This document shows, in pieces, positions 55,697-63,664 of a stretch of DNA of 64,000 nucleotides. The DNA is taken from assembly GCF_001742145.1 (NCBI RefSeq), contig NZ_CP015749.1, forward strand, positions 1,736,001 through 1,800,000, read 5' to 3'. Both the position numbers and the translations under genes were made by a program. How positions within the stretch are numbered: position 1 is the stretch's first letter; each line of letters starts with the position of its first letter. This DNA is from Pectobacterium parmentieri (GTDB lineage: Bacteria > Pseudomonadota > Gammaproteobacteria > Enterobacterales > Enterobacteriaceae). The notes under the pieces were generated by a model. That model ran no database searches and was not told where the DNA came from. It saw only the letters and a list, made by a program, of their open reading frames with translations.

Positions 55697-56344
55697 TCAA
55701 AAGCTCATCAGTTGGCTAACTGCGTTTTCCATTTCATATTCATCAGCAAAATACTGGCTCAACGTCTCATTCCAGATCACGCCAAATACACCACGATAAA
55801 CCTTGTCGAATTTCTCTTGCCCCATGTTGACGAATGCGATGCTCCAGCGCTGTTTAAGCGTACCGCCATCAGGATTAGGAGCTAGGTCATAGAATCCGGC
55901 TTTTACCATGACGTGATTCAGGTAGGCATCTTTGGTTTTAACTGCCTCAGGATCAAAGCGCTGGCGGCGCTGGGCGGCCACTTTTTCTAATACCCGCCCT
56001 GCAATGCCTTTCGTCACGTTTTCATAGAGCGATAGATTACCTGCTTCCTGCGCCAGCTCTTTGGCAACCTCTTGGGCTATCCATGACTCTGATCTGCTGA
56101 CAAATGCCCATTCTGGTTCCCAATACGAAAACCCCAGATCCAGCAACGCCCAGAATTTACGGTGGTGTTTGATATTGCGCCGGTCGCCGATAGGTGTGAG
56201 CGAGATCGGGGTGCCGATTGGCACCCCTTTCATTACGTCACGATCATGATCGGTACAGTATTTGATGCCGCCGCCAGGCAGTAGAACGCCCAGTGCTTCG
56301 GTTTTATGCTTTTTCGGTGATTTGGTGCGGATAGCTGTTGTCAT
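55697..56344 (-). CDS. DUF1367 protein
   Basis: 215 residues typical of DUF1367 in lambdoid phages: PISLTPIGDRRNIKHHRKFWALLDLGF, then KTKDAYLNHVMVKAGFYDLAP and EKFDKVYRGVFGVIWNETLSQYF. Probably a recombination or replication accessory like NinB. Overlaps the methylase gene (ATGA). Confidence 0.85.
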   Translation of the reverse strand: MTTAIRTKSPKKHKTEALGVLLPGGGIKYCTDHDRDVMKGVPIGTPISLTPIGDRRNIKHHRKFWALLDLGFSYWEPEWAFVSRSESWIAQEVAKELAQEAGNLSLYENVTKGIAGRVLEKVAAQRRQRFDPEAVKTKDAYLNHVMVKAGFYDLAPNPDGGTLKQRWSIAFVNMGQEKFDKVYRGVFGVIWNETLSQYFADEYEMENAVSQLMSF

Positions 56345-57006
56345 GCGGCCTCTCTACTTATCAGTCGCCCCGCCTCACGCTGGATCTGCGCTAAAAACGC
56401 TTCCCCCGTCGCCAGCAGTTTTTCCCGTTGAATGTAGCTGATAGCCGAACCTCGCCATTCCTTATCAAACACGGCAATTGCCGCACCAAAGCCTGCGCTG
56501 CTGGGAATTTGCTTATCGTCTTTAGGCTTGAACCAGGTGGGGACGTCAAAGCCGATACGTCCACGGATGAATGCAACGTGATCGGCCTGCTCCGGCCACC
56601 ACACTTCAGACGTGGCCGACTTAATGAGGAAAACATAGCGCCCGCCGCACTCCCTCATTTTGGCTGTGTGGGCCATGATGTGACGCATGCCGGTGATATA
56701 TTCACCCTCATGCATTTTCGCTGTGCTGTACGGAGGGTTAGCGAATGCGGCACCGTTTAATTCTGCTAACCGCGCTGCCCAATCCTGCGCCAGCGCATTG
56801 TCCTCTGCCGTGTAAAACGCCGGACATTTGCTATTTTCGCCATCGGTAAACAGATCGAGAACAAGCGGGCCAAACATCGCATTGATGCCCCAGAAAAGCG
56901 GATCAGGTGTGCGCCATTGGTCACCGACGTCTCTCAGCAGGTGTGCTGATTCTGACTTCTGGCACAACAAGGAAGATACATATTCGGTTTCGGAGAAATC
57001 GATCAT
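56341..57006 (-). CDS. Phage DNA N-6-adenine methyltransferase (Dam type)
   Basis: 221 residues of the phage Dam family: [31 protein letters not shown], then AFANPPYS as the catalytic NPPY motif, and later GRIGFDVP. Modifies adenine in phage DNA, likely against restriction. Overlaps both neighbours (ATGA), in the replication-modification operon. Confidence 0.9.
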   Translation of the reverse strand: MIDFSETEYVSSLLCQKSESAHLLRDVGDQWRTPDPLFWGINAMFGPLVLDLFTDGENSKCPAFYTAEDNALAQDWAARLAELNGAAFANPPYSTAKMHEGEYITGMRHIMAHTAKMRECGGRYVFLIKSATSEVWWPEQADHVAFIRGRIGFDVPTWFKPKDDKQIPSSAGFGAAIAVFDKEWRGSAISYIQREKLLATGEAFLAQIQREAGRLISREAA

Positions 57007-58145
57007 GCCACCACCCCGATCACTTTCCGAATGCCGTTATACGCAGGTGTGGAAATGGCACCGTCATTCTCAAGTGCTTCTATCAGCCTGGCTGCGCGGT
57101 TGTAGCCGATGCGGAAATGGCGCTGTAGCTGAGAAATTGACCCTTCCGATTTGCCAGTGAGAAATTTCACGGCGTCGTCGTATAGCGGATCTTTATCCAA
57201 ATCTTCGCTACCAGTAACGGTGGCTTCCACCACATCCCCACGCTTATTTTCACCACTCAGCGCTGCCACCAGTTCACGGATCAGCGCCGACAATTCCCCT
57301 GTCAGCAACACGAAATCGGCGTCAAAACGCGCGACCTCATCTGCACGATCGATATCGTCATTCTGCTCGAGTAAAGAGTCGGAGAATTTCAGCTTTTTCA
57401 GGCTGCCATCATCGGCCAGCACAAAACTGATGCGTTCGCGCCATTCCAGCGCCAGCTTGGTGACCAGTTTGCCTGCGTCGATATGATTGGTGATTTCATC
57501 ACTGGTCAGATCCTGATGCTTGCTGCGCAGAATGCCGCCTTCTTCCAACACGGCTTTTAACTCGGCCTCTTCCTGCAAAACAAAACCCGCCGGCGCTTTA
57601 CCGTTGCGAACCCACTCGGTCAGCGTCAGTTCAATGGGCGTTTCCAGCATCAGCGGCACAACGGGCAGCGATCCAAGCGTTTTACGCAGCAGCGCCAGAG
57701 CATCTTCCGCTTTTTTGCCGCTGGCGGCATCAACGATGATCAGCCCAGCCCCTGCGTTAATCCAAATCTTGGTGGTATGGTATTTACTGAACGCACGCGG
57801 CAGGAGCGTTTGGATAACTTCATCCTTCAGCGCGTCTTTCTCGGTTTTCTTCAGACGGCGCCGCTGCACGGTTTCCATGCTGTCGATTTTGGCGGCCAGC
57901 TCACGCGCAATCACGGGTGCAGGCAGGATCTTTTCTTCGCGCTGCAACGTAAGCATGATCTGCCCGTTAGCCTGGTGAGAAAGCACATCGAGCAGCGGAC
58001 AAATAGGCGATATCCAGCCCGTTTTTGCTCTGTCCTGGCTACCGCATGGGGTGAACGCAAACGGAGCCAGTTTCTTTTCCAGCTCATCAAACATCACATC
58101 GCTATTCAGGCGATAAATCAGTGCATTTTTAAACGTCATACTCAT
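57003..58145 (-). CDS. RdgC fused to an FtsK gamma domain
   Basis: 380 residues. Residues 1-300 follow RdgC, a ring-shaped DNA-binding protein that modulates Rec[47 protein letters not shown]. Residues 319-380 are an FtsK gamma winged helix: [30 protein letters not shown] and [12 protein letters not shown], close to the part of FtsK that reads KOPS sites. Ordinary RdgC ends near residue 303, so this is a fusion. Starts with the GGCTGACCAATG initiation element. Role of the fusion is unknown. Confidence 0.9.
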   Translation of the reverse strand: MSMTFKNALIYRLNSDVMFDELEKKLAPFAFTPCGSQDRAKTGWISPICPLLDVLSHQANGQIMLTLQREEKILPAPVIARELAAKIDSMETVQRRRLKKTEKDALKDEVIQTLLPRAFSKYHTTKIWINAGAGLIIVDAASGKKAEDALALLRKTLGSLPVVPLMLETPIELTLTEWVRNGKAPAGFVLQEEAELKAVLEEGGILRSKHQDLTSDEITNHIDAGKLVTKLALEWRERISFVLADDGSLKKLKFSDSLLEQNDDIDRADEVARFDADFVLLTGELSALIRELVAALSGENKRGDVVEATVTGSEDLDKDPLYDDAVKFLTGKSEGSISQLQRHFRIGYNRAARLIEALENDGAISTPAYNGIRKVIGVVA

Positions 58146-58960
58146 TGGTCAGCCCTTATTGCTTGGTTTTCATCAGTTGTGCTGTGGTCAGCAGCACGGC
58201 GTAATTCATCTTGGTAGCGCTTATCTAACTCCTTGTTTGCTAGTGCTCTTCGCTCCTCCCTTTCGTGCCGTTCCTGTGTCTCCCGTTGTTCTTTCTGATC
58301 CAGCAATATCCCGGCGAATGCCTGAATTTTTGCCAACATCCCATCCCGCTTTCCTCTGTCCACCTTTGGCGGGGGCAAGCTGGCAGGCGGGGATAAATAT
58401 CGCGTAGCATCCGGTGCAGGTAATAACCCTGCGTTAACAGCCTGTTCTACCGCACCTTTCACAGCCCCTTTGTCCCAGCCTTCCGAAACCGTCCACTGCG
58501 GCAAGACGCCAGAAGACTGAGCGGTCGCAACAAGGCGTTCGTAGGCAGCAATAAACGCCATTCGTGCCCCAACGCGATCGCCATCAGTGAAAATAGGTTC
58601 AGCTACACGCCATGCCTGAGCGATCTCCGCTGTCCAAATCAGCGTGTTAGCCTCATCCTGTGCAGGCAGCGCGATTGCCCACGCCTCATTAGCGCTAACC
58701 CACGACGGGCGGCCGGTGAGACGCTGGATGTTGCGAATAATATCGGCGGGTTTTGGTGCGTAGCGCCCCTGCTCGGGATCGGTGATCCACTGGCTGAGCG
58801 CCTGCCGAATCAGTCCGATGTCGAATGAACCGACAGCATTCCAGTACAGGCGGATCACGGCTTTCGATGAATCCTTGCCGTACACGGCCAGTGTCGCTTT
58901 CAGCAGCTCAGCAAACTCGCGCTTCACCGCTAAATCAGTGCGTTCGTCAGTAGCGACCAT
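58142..58960 (-). CDS. Replication protein P-like / helicase loader candidate
   Basis: 272 residues. [26 protein letters not shown] and [18 protein letters not shown] resemble phage proteins that lie behind O-type initiators and are thought to bring DnaB. The C-terminal part is charged coiled coil ([16 protein letters not shown]). Assignment rests mainly on position after the O-like gene. ATG 58960 follows GGGGGAT and overlaps that gene by 14 bp. Confidence 0.6.
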   Translation of the reverse strand: MVATDERTDLAVKREFAELLKATLAVYGKDSSKAVIRLYWNAVGSFDIGLIRQALSQWITDPEQGRYAPKPADIIRNIQRLTGRPSWVSANEAWAIALPAQDEANTLIWTAEIAQAWRVAEPIFTDGDRVGARMAFIAAYERLVATAQSSGVLPQWTVSEGWDKGAVKGAVEQAVNAGLLPAPDATRYLSPPASLPPPKVDRGKRDGMLAKIQAFAGILLDQKEQRETQERHEREERRALANKELDKRYQDELRRAADHSTTDENQAIRADQ

Positions 58961-59873
58961 CAATATCCCCCCGATTCTCCAACGCCTGAGCTTCCTCCTG
59001 TAGCCACTCGTCAAACGCCTGCGCATTGCGGGCTTCAAGCGCTTCCTGCTTGTTCAGCGGTACAACACCGCGCACAGACTGATTACGATTCGCCAGCCAT
59101 TCAAACTTCAGCCCCTGCCAACCTGCGGCCATCGCTTCACCCAACGCCTGATCAACCGTCCAACCAGCGTTAGCGGCTTTCGTCAACTCTTGGCCGAGAA
59201 TATTCACGACGGTTTGCGTGATCGGGGCACGTTTGGCTTTGCGGTGCTTCACGTAATCCCCCCAGACCTGTTCGCTGGGCAATGTCGGGAAAGCAGAAAA
59301 ATCGAATTCAGCCAGCGGTGATTTCAGCGCGATTTTTCGCGCGGGCATACCTTGTGATTCATGTTTTGAATTTACTTGTGGATCATGTGTTGAATTTACT
59401 TGTGGATCGCCTCCAGATTCTGGAGGGTCAAAACACGCTTTATCGCCAGATTCTGGAGGGTGAAAACCGTTTGAACCTCCAGATTCCAGAGGGTCAGATT
59501 TTGAACCGTCAGATTCTGGAGGGTGAGGATTTGATACCCGTTTAGCCAGTCTGGCTGCTTTAACTTTGGCGATTTCCTGTAAGGCAACTTCTTCCAATCG
59601 TTCAGCGTTCAGGTAGTACAGGTTGGAAGAATTACGGTTACCTTTACGGCGCCCTTCTCGGTACAGCCACCCCGCCTCTTCCAGCTCTGCTATTGCGCCA
59701 CGAATGGTACTTTCCCCTGCCCCTAACTGTCGGGCAATGGTTTCCACACTGGGATAACTGATACCGTCATCATTCGAGTAATCAGCCAAACGCACCATGA
59801 TCAGAAGTTTTGTATTTTTGATGCCATTGGCGGCACACGCTTCCCATACGTGGCCGGTTAACTTGCTGCTCAT
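58947..59873 (-). CDS. O-like replication initiator with helix-turn-helix
   Basis: 308 residues. N-terminal winged helix (about 5-85: IKNTKLLIMVRLADYSNDDG, SVETIARQLGAGESTIRGAI) as in phage O-type proteins. The middle (about 115-175) is a run of HPPES/PPESGG and DPQVNS repeats encoded by the origin iterons. C-terminal domain about 185-300 is helical. As in lambda, the origin lies inside the initiator gene. GGAGG precedes ATG 59873. Confidence 0.82.
   Translation of the reverse strand: MSSKLTGHVWEACAANGIKNTKLLIMVRLADYSNDDGISYPSVETIARQLGAGESTIRGAIAELEEAGWLYREGRRKGNRNSSNLYYLNAERLEEVALQEIAKVKAARLAKRVSNPHPPESDGSKSDPLESGGSNGFHPPESGDKACFDPPESGGDPQVNSTHDPQVNSKHESQGMPARKIALKSPLAEFDFSAFPTLPSEQVWGDYVKHRKAKRAPITQTVVNILGQELTKAANAGWTVDQALGEAMAAGWQGLKFEWLANRNQSVRGVVPLNKQEALEARNAQAFDEWLQEEAQALENRGDIDGRY
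59366..59524. other. Putative phage replication origin (iterons within the O-like gene)
   Basis: Four copies of CCAGATTCTGGAGGGT or a close variant at 59413, 59446, 59479 and 59509 (spacings 33, 33, 30), each with the palindrome CCAGA-T-TCTGG. On one side are two copies of a TTGAATTTACTTGTGGATC repeat (from about 59366 and 59390). Number, spacing, symmetry and location match lambda-type origins. Confidence 0.85.
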
Positions 59874-60043
59874 TTGACCTCCGTATAATATTTTTGAAAT
59901 TTCCACAGCGGCTGGCTGCACTCATGCTCATAGCCAGAACGCATAAAAATCACCTGCTTGTTAGCGCGGTCATACCCTATGACATGCACAATCACGCCGC
60001 GCTGATCTCGATAGCGCCGATCAAGCGACTGAACATGTGTCAT
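59870..60043 (-). CDS. DUF4222-like small protein (57 aa)
   Basis: Short frame MTHVQSLDRRYRDQRGVIVH, VIGYDRANKQVIFMRSGYEH, ECSQPLWKFQKYYTEVK. The DRRYRDQRG..V.GYD pattern agrees with DUF4222 of lambdoid phages. Its stop overlaps the O-like start (ATGA) and its 5' end overlaps the upstream gene by 23 bp. Function unknown. Confidence 0.75.
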   Translation of the reverse strand: MTHVQSLDRRYRDQRGVIVHVIGYDRANKQVIFMRSGYEHECSQPLWKFQKYYTEVK

Positions 60044-60212
60044 GATCGCCTGCCGTGTGCATTTCTGCTGGAGGCTGTTGGCGGGAATAAAATGCCTGCG
60101 CCATACCGGACAAAGCCCCTATGATTGCCAAACGCCGAGTTTCATCCCCGGCTATATCAAGTTTTTTACCGACGATGTCGGCAATCATTTCGATACCTTG
60201 CGTTTGATTCAT
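60021..60212 (-). CDS. Small early phage protein (63 aa)
   Basis: 63 residues, helical (IEMIADIVGKKLDIAGDETRRLAIIGALSGMAQAFY). No family recognised. ATGA overlap with the upstream gene shows it is part of the early operon. Confidence 0.6.
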   Translation of the reverse strand: MNQTQGIEMIADIVGKKLDIAGDETRRLAIIGALSGMAQAFYSRQQPPAEMHTAGDHDTCSVA

Positions 60213-60565
60213 CGCGTAGCCCCTTCCGGCAACGGCGGTAACCAGTCGGGAATCGACAGACCTGCGGCCTTCAGTTCGGCATGAACATGCGCCAACATGT
60301 CTGGAGATTCAGCGAACATAGCCAGAAAGCCACGAATAGCGGCGGTGTTGGTTTCAACGGCGGGATTTGATGACATAGCGCCAGCCACACTTTTGATGGT
60401 GGCGGCTTCGCTTTCAGTCCAGCGAGTTTTGATCTGGTCTTCCCGCACAACGTGGAACGGCAAGCCAGCCTTGCCCACTTTCTTGCGGGAAAGCAACTCC
60501 TTGCGAACGCCAGAAGCGATCGCGGCCCCTGCCGTTGGTGCGGCAGGTTGACGTATTGTGGTCAT
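60209..60565 (-). CDS. Early phage protein (118 aa), CII position
   Basis: 118 residues without a recognised family. It lies directly after cro, where lambda has cII, but no clear helix-turn-helix is seen. Starts with AAGGACTGACCAATGACC, the initiation element shared by four genes of this phage. Confidence 0.6.
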   Translation of the reverse strand: MTTIRQPAAPTAGAAIASGVRKELLSRKKVGKAGLPFHVVREDQIKTRWTESEAATIKSVAGAMSSNPAVETNTAAIRGFLAMFAESPDMLAHVHAELKAAGLSIPDWLPPLPEGATR

Positions 60566-60581
60566 TGGTCAGTCCTTGGTG

Positions 60582-60827
60582 TTACTGTTTTTTCCAACTC
60601 TGCACCTGGTCAGGGTGCGGGAATAGATGTGGCAGATCTGGGCGAACCAGATACGCTGGAACAATGCCATTTGTTGCAATTTCAATGCGTTTGGCGTTTT
60701 CAGCAGATACCTTCTTCTTTCCATGCAGCCACGCCCAAACAGTGGGCTGCTTTACGCCGCAGGCTGTAGCTAACTTCTGCTGGCTACCGATAAGCTCAAT
60801 GGCTTCGGAGATAGCTCTGGTAGACAT
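60582..60827 (-). CDS. Cro-like regulator (YdaS family)
   Basis: 81 residues with the YdaS/Cro helix-turn-helix: RAISEAIELIGSQQKLATACGVKQPTVWAWLHGKKKVS. AGAGG site eight bases before ATG 60827. It is divergent from cI across three operators, the standard immunity switch. Binds the same operators, likely with different preference. Confidence 0.85.
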   Translation of the reverse strand: MSTRAISEAIELIGSQQKLATACGVKQPTVWAWLHGKKKVSAENAKRIEIATNGIVPAYLVRPDLPHLFPHPDQVQSWKKQ

Positions 60828-60858
60828 AAATAAAACCTCTAGTTTTAATCCACGATAA

Positions 60859-60929
60859 AGAATAACCAAAGCTATTCAGAAAGTAAATAACCATAGCTAT
60901 TTGACTAAAAATAGCTACAGCTATAACTT
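60859..60929. promoter_or_regulatory. Right operator region (OR) with PR and PRM
   Basis: Three operator copies: AATAACCAAAGCTATT (60861-60876), AATAACCATAGCTATT (60886-60901) and AATAGCTACAGCTATA (60910-60925), spaced 25 and 24 bp. PR (leftward): TTTACT (60882-60887), 17 bp, TATTCT (60859-60864). PRM (rightward): TTGACT (60901-60906), 17 bp, TAACTT; initiation would fall at the cI ATG, so cI is probably leaderless. Confidence 0.82.
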
Positions 60930-60936
60930 TATACCT

Positions 60937-61857
60937 ATGAAAAAAGAGACTTTTGCAGACAGGCTGAACTTAGCCATGCGGGAATCAGGGGTTAATCAAC
61001 CAACCCTTGCGGAAGCTATTGGCATTAAACAGCCAAGCGTATGGAAAATGACCACTGGTAAGACCCAGAACCCTCGGAAATTGCTAGAAATATCAAAAGT
61101 TCTTAATGTCCGGCCAGAATGGTTATCTAGCGGCGAAGAACCGATGCGGGCTGATGATTCTCTTCAAAATGCTTTTAAGGATACGAAAGAAATCAGACGC
61201 ATTCGCCTCAAAGAATGGTTTTCAGGGAGAACGATCCCAGAAGAGGAAAAAAGCTATATTTCCCAATTAATTAATGGGAAAGCATCTTTCGGAGAAAAAG
61301 CCGCAAGGCGGCTTGAGCATGATTATGGAATGCCAATTGGGTACCTAGATCTCATGCGGGAATCTTCAATTCCCCCCAAATCAGAATGGGGCACAGTCGC
61401 AGCCTGGGACAGCAACACTGCGTTATCAGAGGATGAAGTAGAAGTGCCTTTTCTTAGGGATATTGAGTTTGCCTGTGGCGACGGGCGCATTCAGGACGAC
61501 GACTACAACGGCTTTAAGCTCCGCTTTTCCAAATCAACCTTACGCAAGGTTGGCGCTAATACCGACGGTTCCGGTGTTCTCTGCTTCCCCGTGACAGGTG
61601 ACAGCATGGAGCCGATGATCCCTGATGGTACGACTGTCGCGGTAGACACCAATAACAAGCGCATCGTTGACGGTAAGATTTACGCTATCGCTCAGGAAGG
61701 TGGCGGCAACGATAAGCTGAAGCGCATTAAACAGCTTTACCGCAAGCCGGGTGGCATTGTAGTGATTCACAGTTTTAACCGCGATGCCGATGAAGAAGCC
61801 TACGAATCCGAACTGGAGATTATCGGGCGGGTTTTTTGGTATTCGGTGTTGATATAA
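60937..61857 (+). CDS. cI: Prophage CI repressor with two helix-turn-helix parts and S24 domain
   Basis: 306 residues. First XRE domain at about 5-62 (VNQPTLAEAIGIKQPSVWKM), a second DNA-binding-like segment at about 88-138 (RLKEWFSGRTIPEEEKSYIS, GKASFGEKAARRLEHDYGMP), and an S24 domain from about 145 with cleavage at Cys180-Gly181 and nucleophile Ser223. The S24 part is nearly the same as that of the chromosomal repressor at 15248. Maintains lysogeny and should be cleaved after RecA activation. ATG 60937 matches the leaderless PRM; the frame to 60901 is not used. Confidence 0.9.
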   Translation: MKKETFADRLNLAMRESGVNQPTLAEAIGIKQPSVWKMTTGKTQNPRKLLEISKVLNVRPEWLSSGEEPMRADDSLQNAFKDTKEIRRIRLKEWFSGRTIPEEEKSYISQLINGKASFGEKAARRLEHDYGMPIGYLDLMRESSIPPKSEWGTVAAWDSNTALSEDEVEVPFLRDIEFACGDGRIQDDDYNGFKLRFSKSTLRKVGANTDGSGVLCFPVTGDSMEPMIPDGTTVAVDTNNKRIVDGKIYAIAQEGGGNDKLKRIKQLYRKPGGIVVIHSFNRDADEEAYESELEIIGRVFWYSVLI

Positions 61858-61901
61858 CAGAAAACTAGCGAACCCAATAACGGATGAAACGAGACAAAAT
61901 C

Positions 61902-62345
61902 ATGAACGATATAAATAAAATATGTTTTGCTTATCCTACACTTCTACAACCAGATGAGCCTAGTGAACAAGGGTACATTCCAGATCCGTTGATTGCAGGT
62001 ATTGAAAAAGGCAGTGAACATACCGTCGTTGTAACAGTAGGATTAATGATATCCGTTGATCTCCGCATTTTCACGTTCATTGATATATTGCTGGACGGTA
62101 AAATTATCAGCCTCGACGAAGGTGACTCAGATGGCCACTATGAAAATCTGAAAGTTAATTATATTGATGATAGTCAAGTGATACTCTTATCATCTATGCA
62201 TGTCAAAGACGTCAAATTTCACAAATCAGGAACATATGAAATAAGAATAAAGCTCTTTGAGGTTGATGATGATGGCGTTAAAAAAGGCGATGTAATTGAT
62301 TGTTATAGCAGTTATTTTCATGTTTTAGTCAAGGATGGGGAATAA
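61902..62345 (+). CDS. Rex-position lysogenic gene A (unknown, 147 aa)
   Basis: Beta-rich soluble protein ([56 protein letters not shown]). No secure family; the outline is of a C2- or immunoglobulin-like sandwich. Alternative start at 61884. It follows cI by 44 bp on the same strand and should be made in the lysogen from PRM, like lambda rexA. Confidence 0.65.
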   Translation: MNDINKICFAYPTLLQPDEPSEQGYIPDPLIAGIEKGSEHTVVVTVGLMISVDLRIFTFIDILLDGKIISLDEGDSDGHYENLKVNYIDDSQVILLSSMHVKDVKFHKSGTYEIRIKLFEVDDDGVKKGDVIDCYSSYFHVLVKDGE

Positions 62346-62346
62346 C

Positions 62347-62646
62347 ATGGCTCAAGTATTTAACATCGGTGACGCAAAGAAGCGTAATGTTGATTCTGGT
62401 ACACATTCCCCCCATAATTCATTTCATGATGGTGGAAGTGGTGGAGGTGATGACATGTTAGAAAAACGCGTTGAAAAACTCGAAGGCATTATGTCAGACC
62501 TGCGCACAGATATCGCAGTAATCAAATCAAATTACGCAACAAAAGCCGATTTACATGAAGAAATTGGCAAGCAAACTAAGTGGTTAGCAGCGACAATCAT
62601 TGCCACTGCGGCCATTTCTCTTGCCGTTGCGCGATTTATATTCTGA
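62347..62646 (+). CDS. Rex-position lysogenic gene B (membrane-anchored coiled coil)
   Basis: 99 residues: flexible Gly/Ser/His N-terminus, a coiled coil (about 38-70, [20 protein letters not shown]), and one C-terminal membrane helix ([20 protein letters not shown]). GGGG site and ATG 62347 directly after the gene A stop. Arrangement resembles holin- or XhlA-type anchors and lambda RexB by position. Role unknown. Confidence 0.7.
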   Translation: MAQVFNIGDAKKRNVDSGTHSPHNSFHDGGSGGGDDMLEKRVEKLEGIMSDLRTDIAVIKSNYATKADLHEEIGKQTKWLAATIIATAAISLAVARFIF

Positions 62647-62675
62647 ATTGCCCTGTAAAAATCATTATCTGCTCC

Positions 62676-62701
62676 AGCCCAGTTCACGCTGGGTTTTCTT
62701 T
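62676..62701 (+). terminator. Terminator of the cI operon
   Basis: Stem CCCAG/CTGGG with a 6-nt loop, extended by weaker pairs, then TTTTCTTT. It ends the rightward cI-gene A-gene B transcript. Confidence 0.82.
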
Positions 62702-62708
62702 CTGAATC

Positions 62709-62993
62709 TTAGACAAGTAGTAGCGCGAACACTAAAGCCAGCCCGTTAAAGATCGCCGATATGCCAGCCATCACACAAACAGCAGCCAGACATCGCAGCA
62801 GGAACGTCTTAACCTCTGACAGCTTCCGCGCCAGACGCCAGAATCCCATACCAATATGGGCGGCATAAACTCCATAGAAAACCATGATCACAATAGCAAG
62901 ATGCCCAAATGTTCCTCCTACCCCGCAGTATCCCCACGCGATATTCCCTGACCAATTATTACTTTTTATGTTTTCTGAACGGACAAAAATCAT
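62709..62993 (-). CDS. Small membrane protein in the immunity region (94 aa)
   Basis: Two or three hydrophobic helices (about 27-50, 62-92) and Gly-rich N-terminal part. AAGGA before the ATG. It reads toward the cI operon terminator, convergent with it. It occupies the location of sieB-like exclusion genes in lambdoid phages, but no family match is apparent. Confidence 0.6.
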   Translation of the reverse strand: MIFVRSENIKSNNWSGNIAWGYCGVGGTFGHLAIVIMVFYGVYAAHIGMGFWRLARKLSEVKTFLLRCLAAVCVMAGISAIFNGLALVFALLLV

Positions 62994-63108
62994 AACTCTT
63001 CCTTAAGTTCATAAAGCCACAAGTTCATCGAAGTGAAGTTTATACATCGGACAGGTAAAAAATAAATATCCTTTTTGTTCAATAGCAAACGTCAATAAAC
63101 CACGCAAA

Positions 63109-63151
63109 AACAACCAAAGCTATTTACACTCAAAATAGCTTTGGTTATATT
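63109..63151 (+). promoter_or_regulatory. Left operator region (OL) with PL
   Basis: Two operators, AACAACCAAAGCTATT (63109-63124) and AATAGCTTTGGTTATA (63134-63149), in the same form as OR. PL: TTTACA (63123-63128), 17 bp, TATATT (63146-63151), rightward, fully covered by the operators. Confidence 0.85.
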
Positions 63152-63171
63152 TATTTCATCCCAAGCGGATA

Positions 63172-63184
63172 CGCTCTTTAAAAA
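63172..63184 (+). promoter_or_regulatory. boxA-like nut element
   Basis: CGCTCTTTAAAAA just downstream of PL, matching lambdoid boxA (CGCTCTTTA) used by NusB/NusE for antitermination. I could not fix a convincing boxB next to it. Confidence 0.7.
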
Positions 63185-63262
63185 CCAGGTTAAGTTGCAC
63201 ATACCAACGGTCTGCATGTACCGGTGCGACGGCTACGGCTAAACATGAGCGTTATCAACATT

Positions 63263-63284
63263 GGAGGATATCAAGATGAAGTAA
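63263..63284 (+). CDS. Two-codon minigene in the PL leader
   Basis: Strong GGAGG site, eight bases, then ATG AAG TAA (63276-63284). The site makes initiation likely and the product would be a dipeptide. It recalls the bar minigenes of lambda. Immediately after, a 5-bp stem CGCGG/CCGCG (63288-63302) can form. Otherwise 63185-63348 has no gene. Confidence 0.4.
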
Positions 63285-63348
63285 CAGCGCGGATAGGCCG
63301 CGGCAAGTAGTGCCAACGCAGCAGTAATGACGCTGCCCCGAATCTCGG

Positions 63349-63537
63349 TTGAGGGAGCCAGTCTCAGGTAAAAAGCTGAGAGCGCACTGGTCAGGGTTAA
63401 CTTGGATCAAGCGCACCGGTAGAGCAGCTCGACCGCCAAACGAGCACCGGTTATTAGCGGCGATTGAGCGGCAGAAACTCAAAGGCATGAGCGCGGCCAC
63501 TGCGAGAGTGTGGCTGGTTTTCTTTGGGGTGTGGTGA
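63349..63537 (+). CDS. Possible small early protein (62 aa)
   Basis: Frame of 62 codons, basic, ending LKGMSAATARVWLVFFGVW. It has no clear ribosome site at the first ATG and no recognised family. It lies in the PL leader ahead of the N-like gene; it may be real because the frame fits the operon, but evidence is slight. Confidence 0.35.
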   Translation: MREPVSGKKLRAHWSGLTWIKRTGRAARPPNEHRLLAAIERQKLKGMSAATARVWLVFFGVW

Positions 63538-63664
63538 ATGTGAAGGCTGATTCACTCATTGCGATGATAGGAGAAGATTTGGGTGGATTCTCTCATCGCA
63601 AACCCCTAATGCGGAGTTCAGCGCCCGCCACTAAACCACCAAAGCAAACCATAAGGACTGACCA

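Noticed and set aside
62335..62346. Upstream in-frame ATG for rex-position gene B
   Set aside because: It lies inside the preceding gene and lacks a site; ATG 62347 has a G-rich site and follows the stop codon directly.
63288..63302. CGCGG-ATAGG-CCGCG stem as boxB
   Set aside because: Size fits, but it is over 100 nt from boxA and the loop is unlike known GNRA-type boxB loops.
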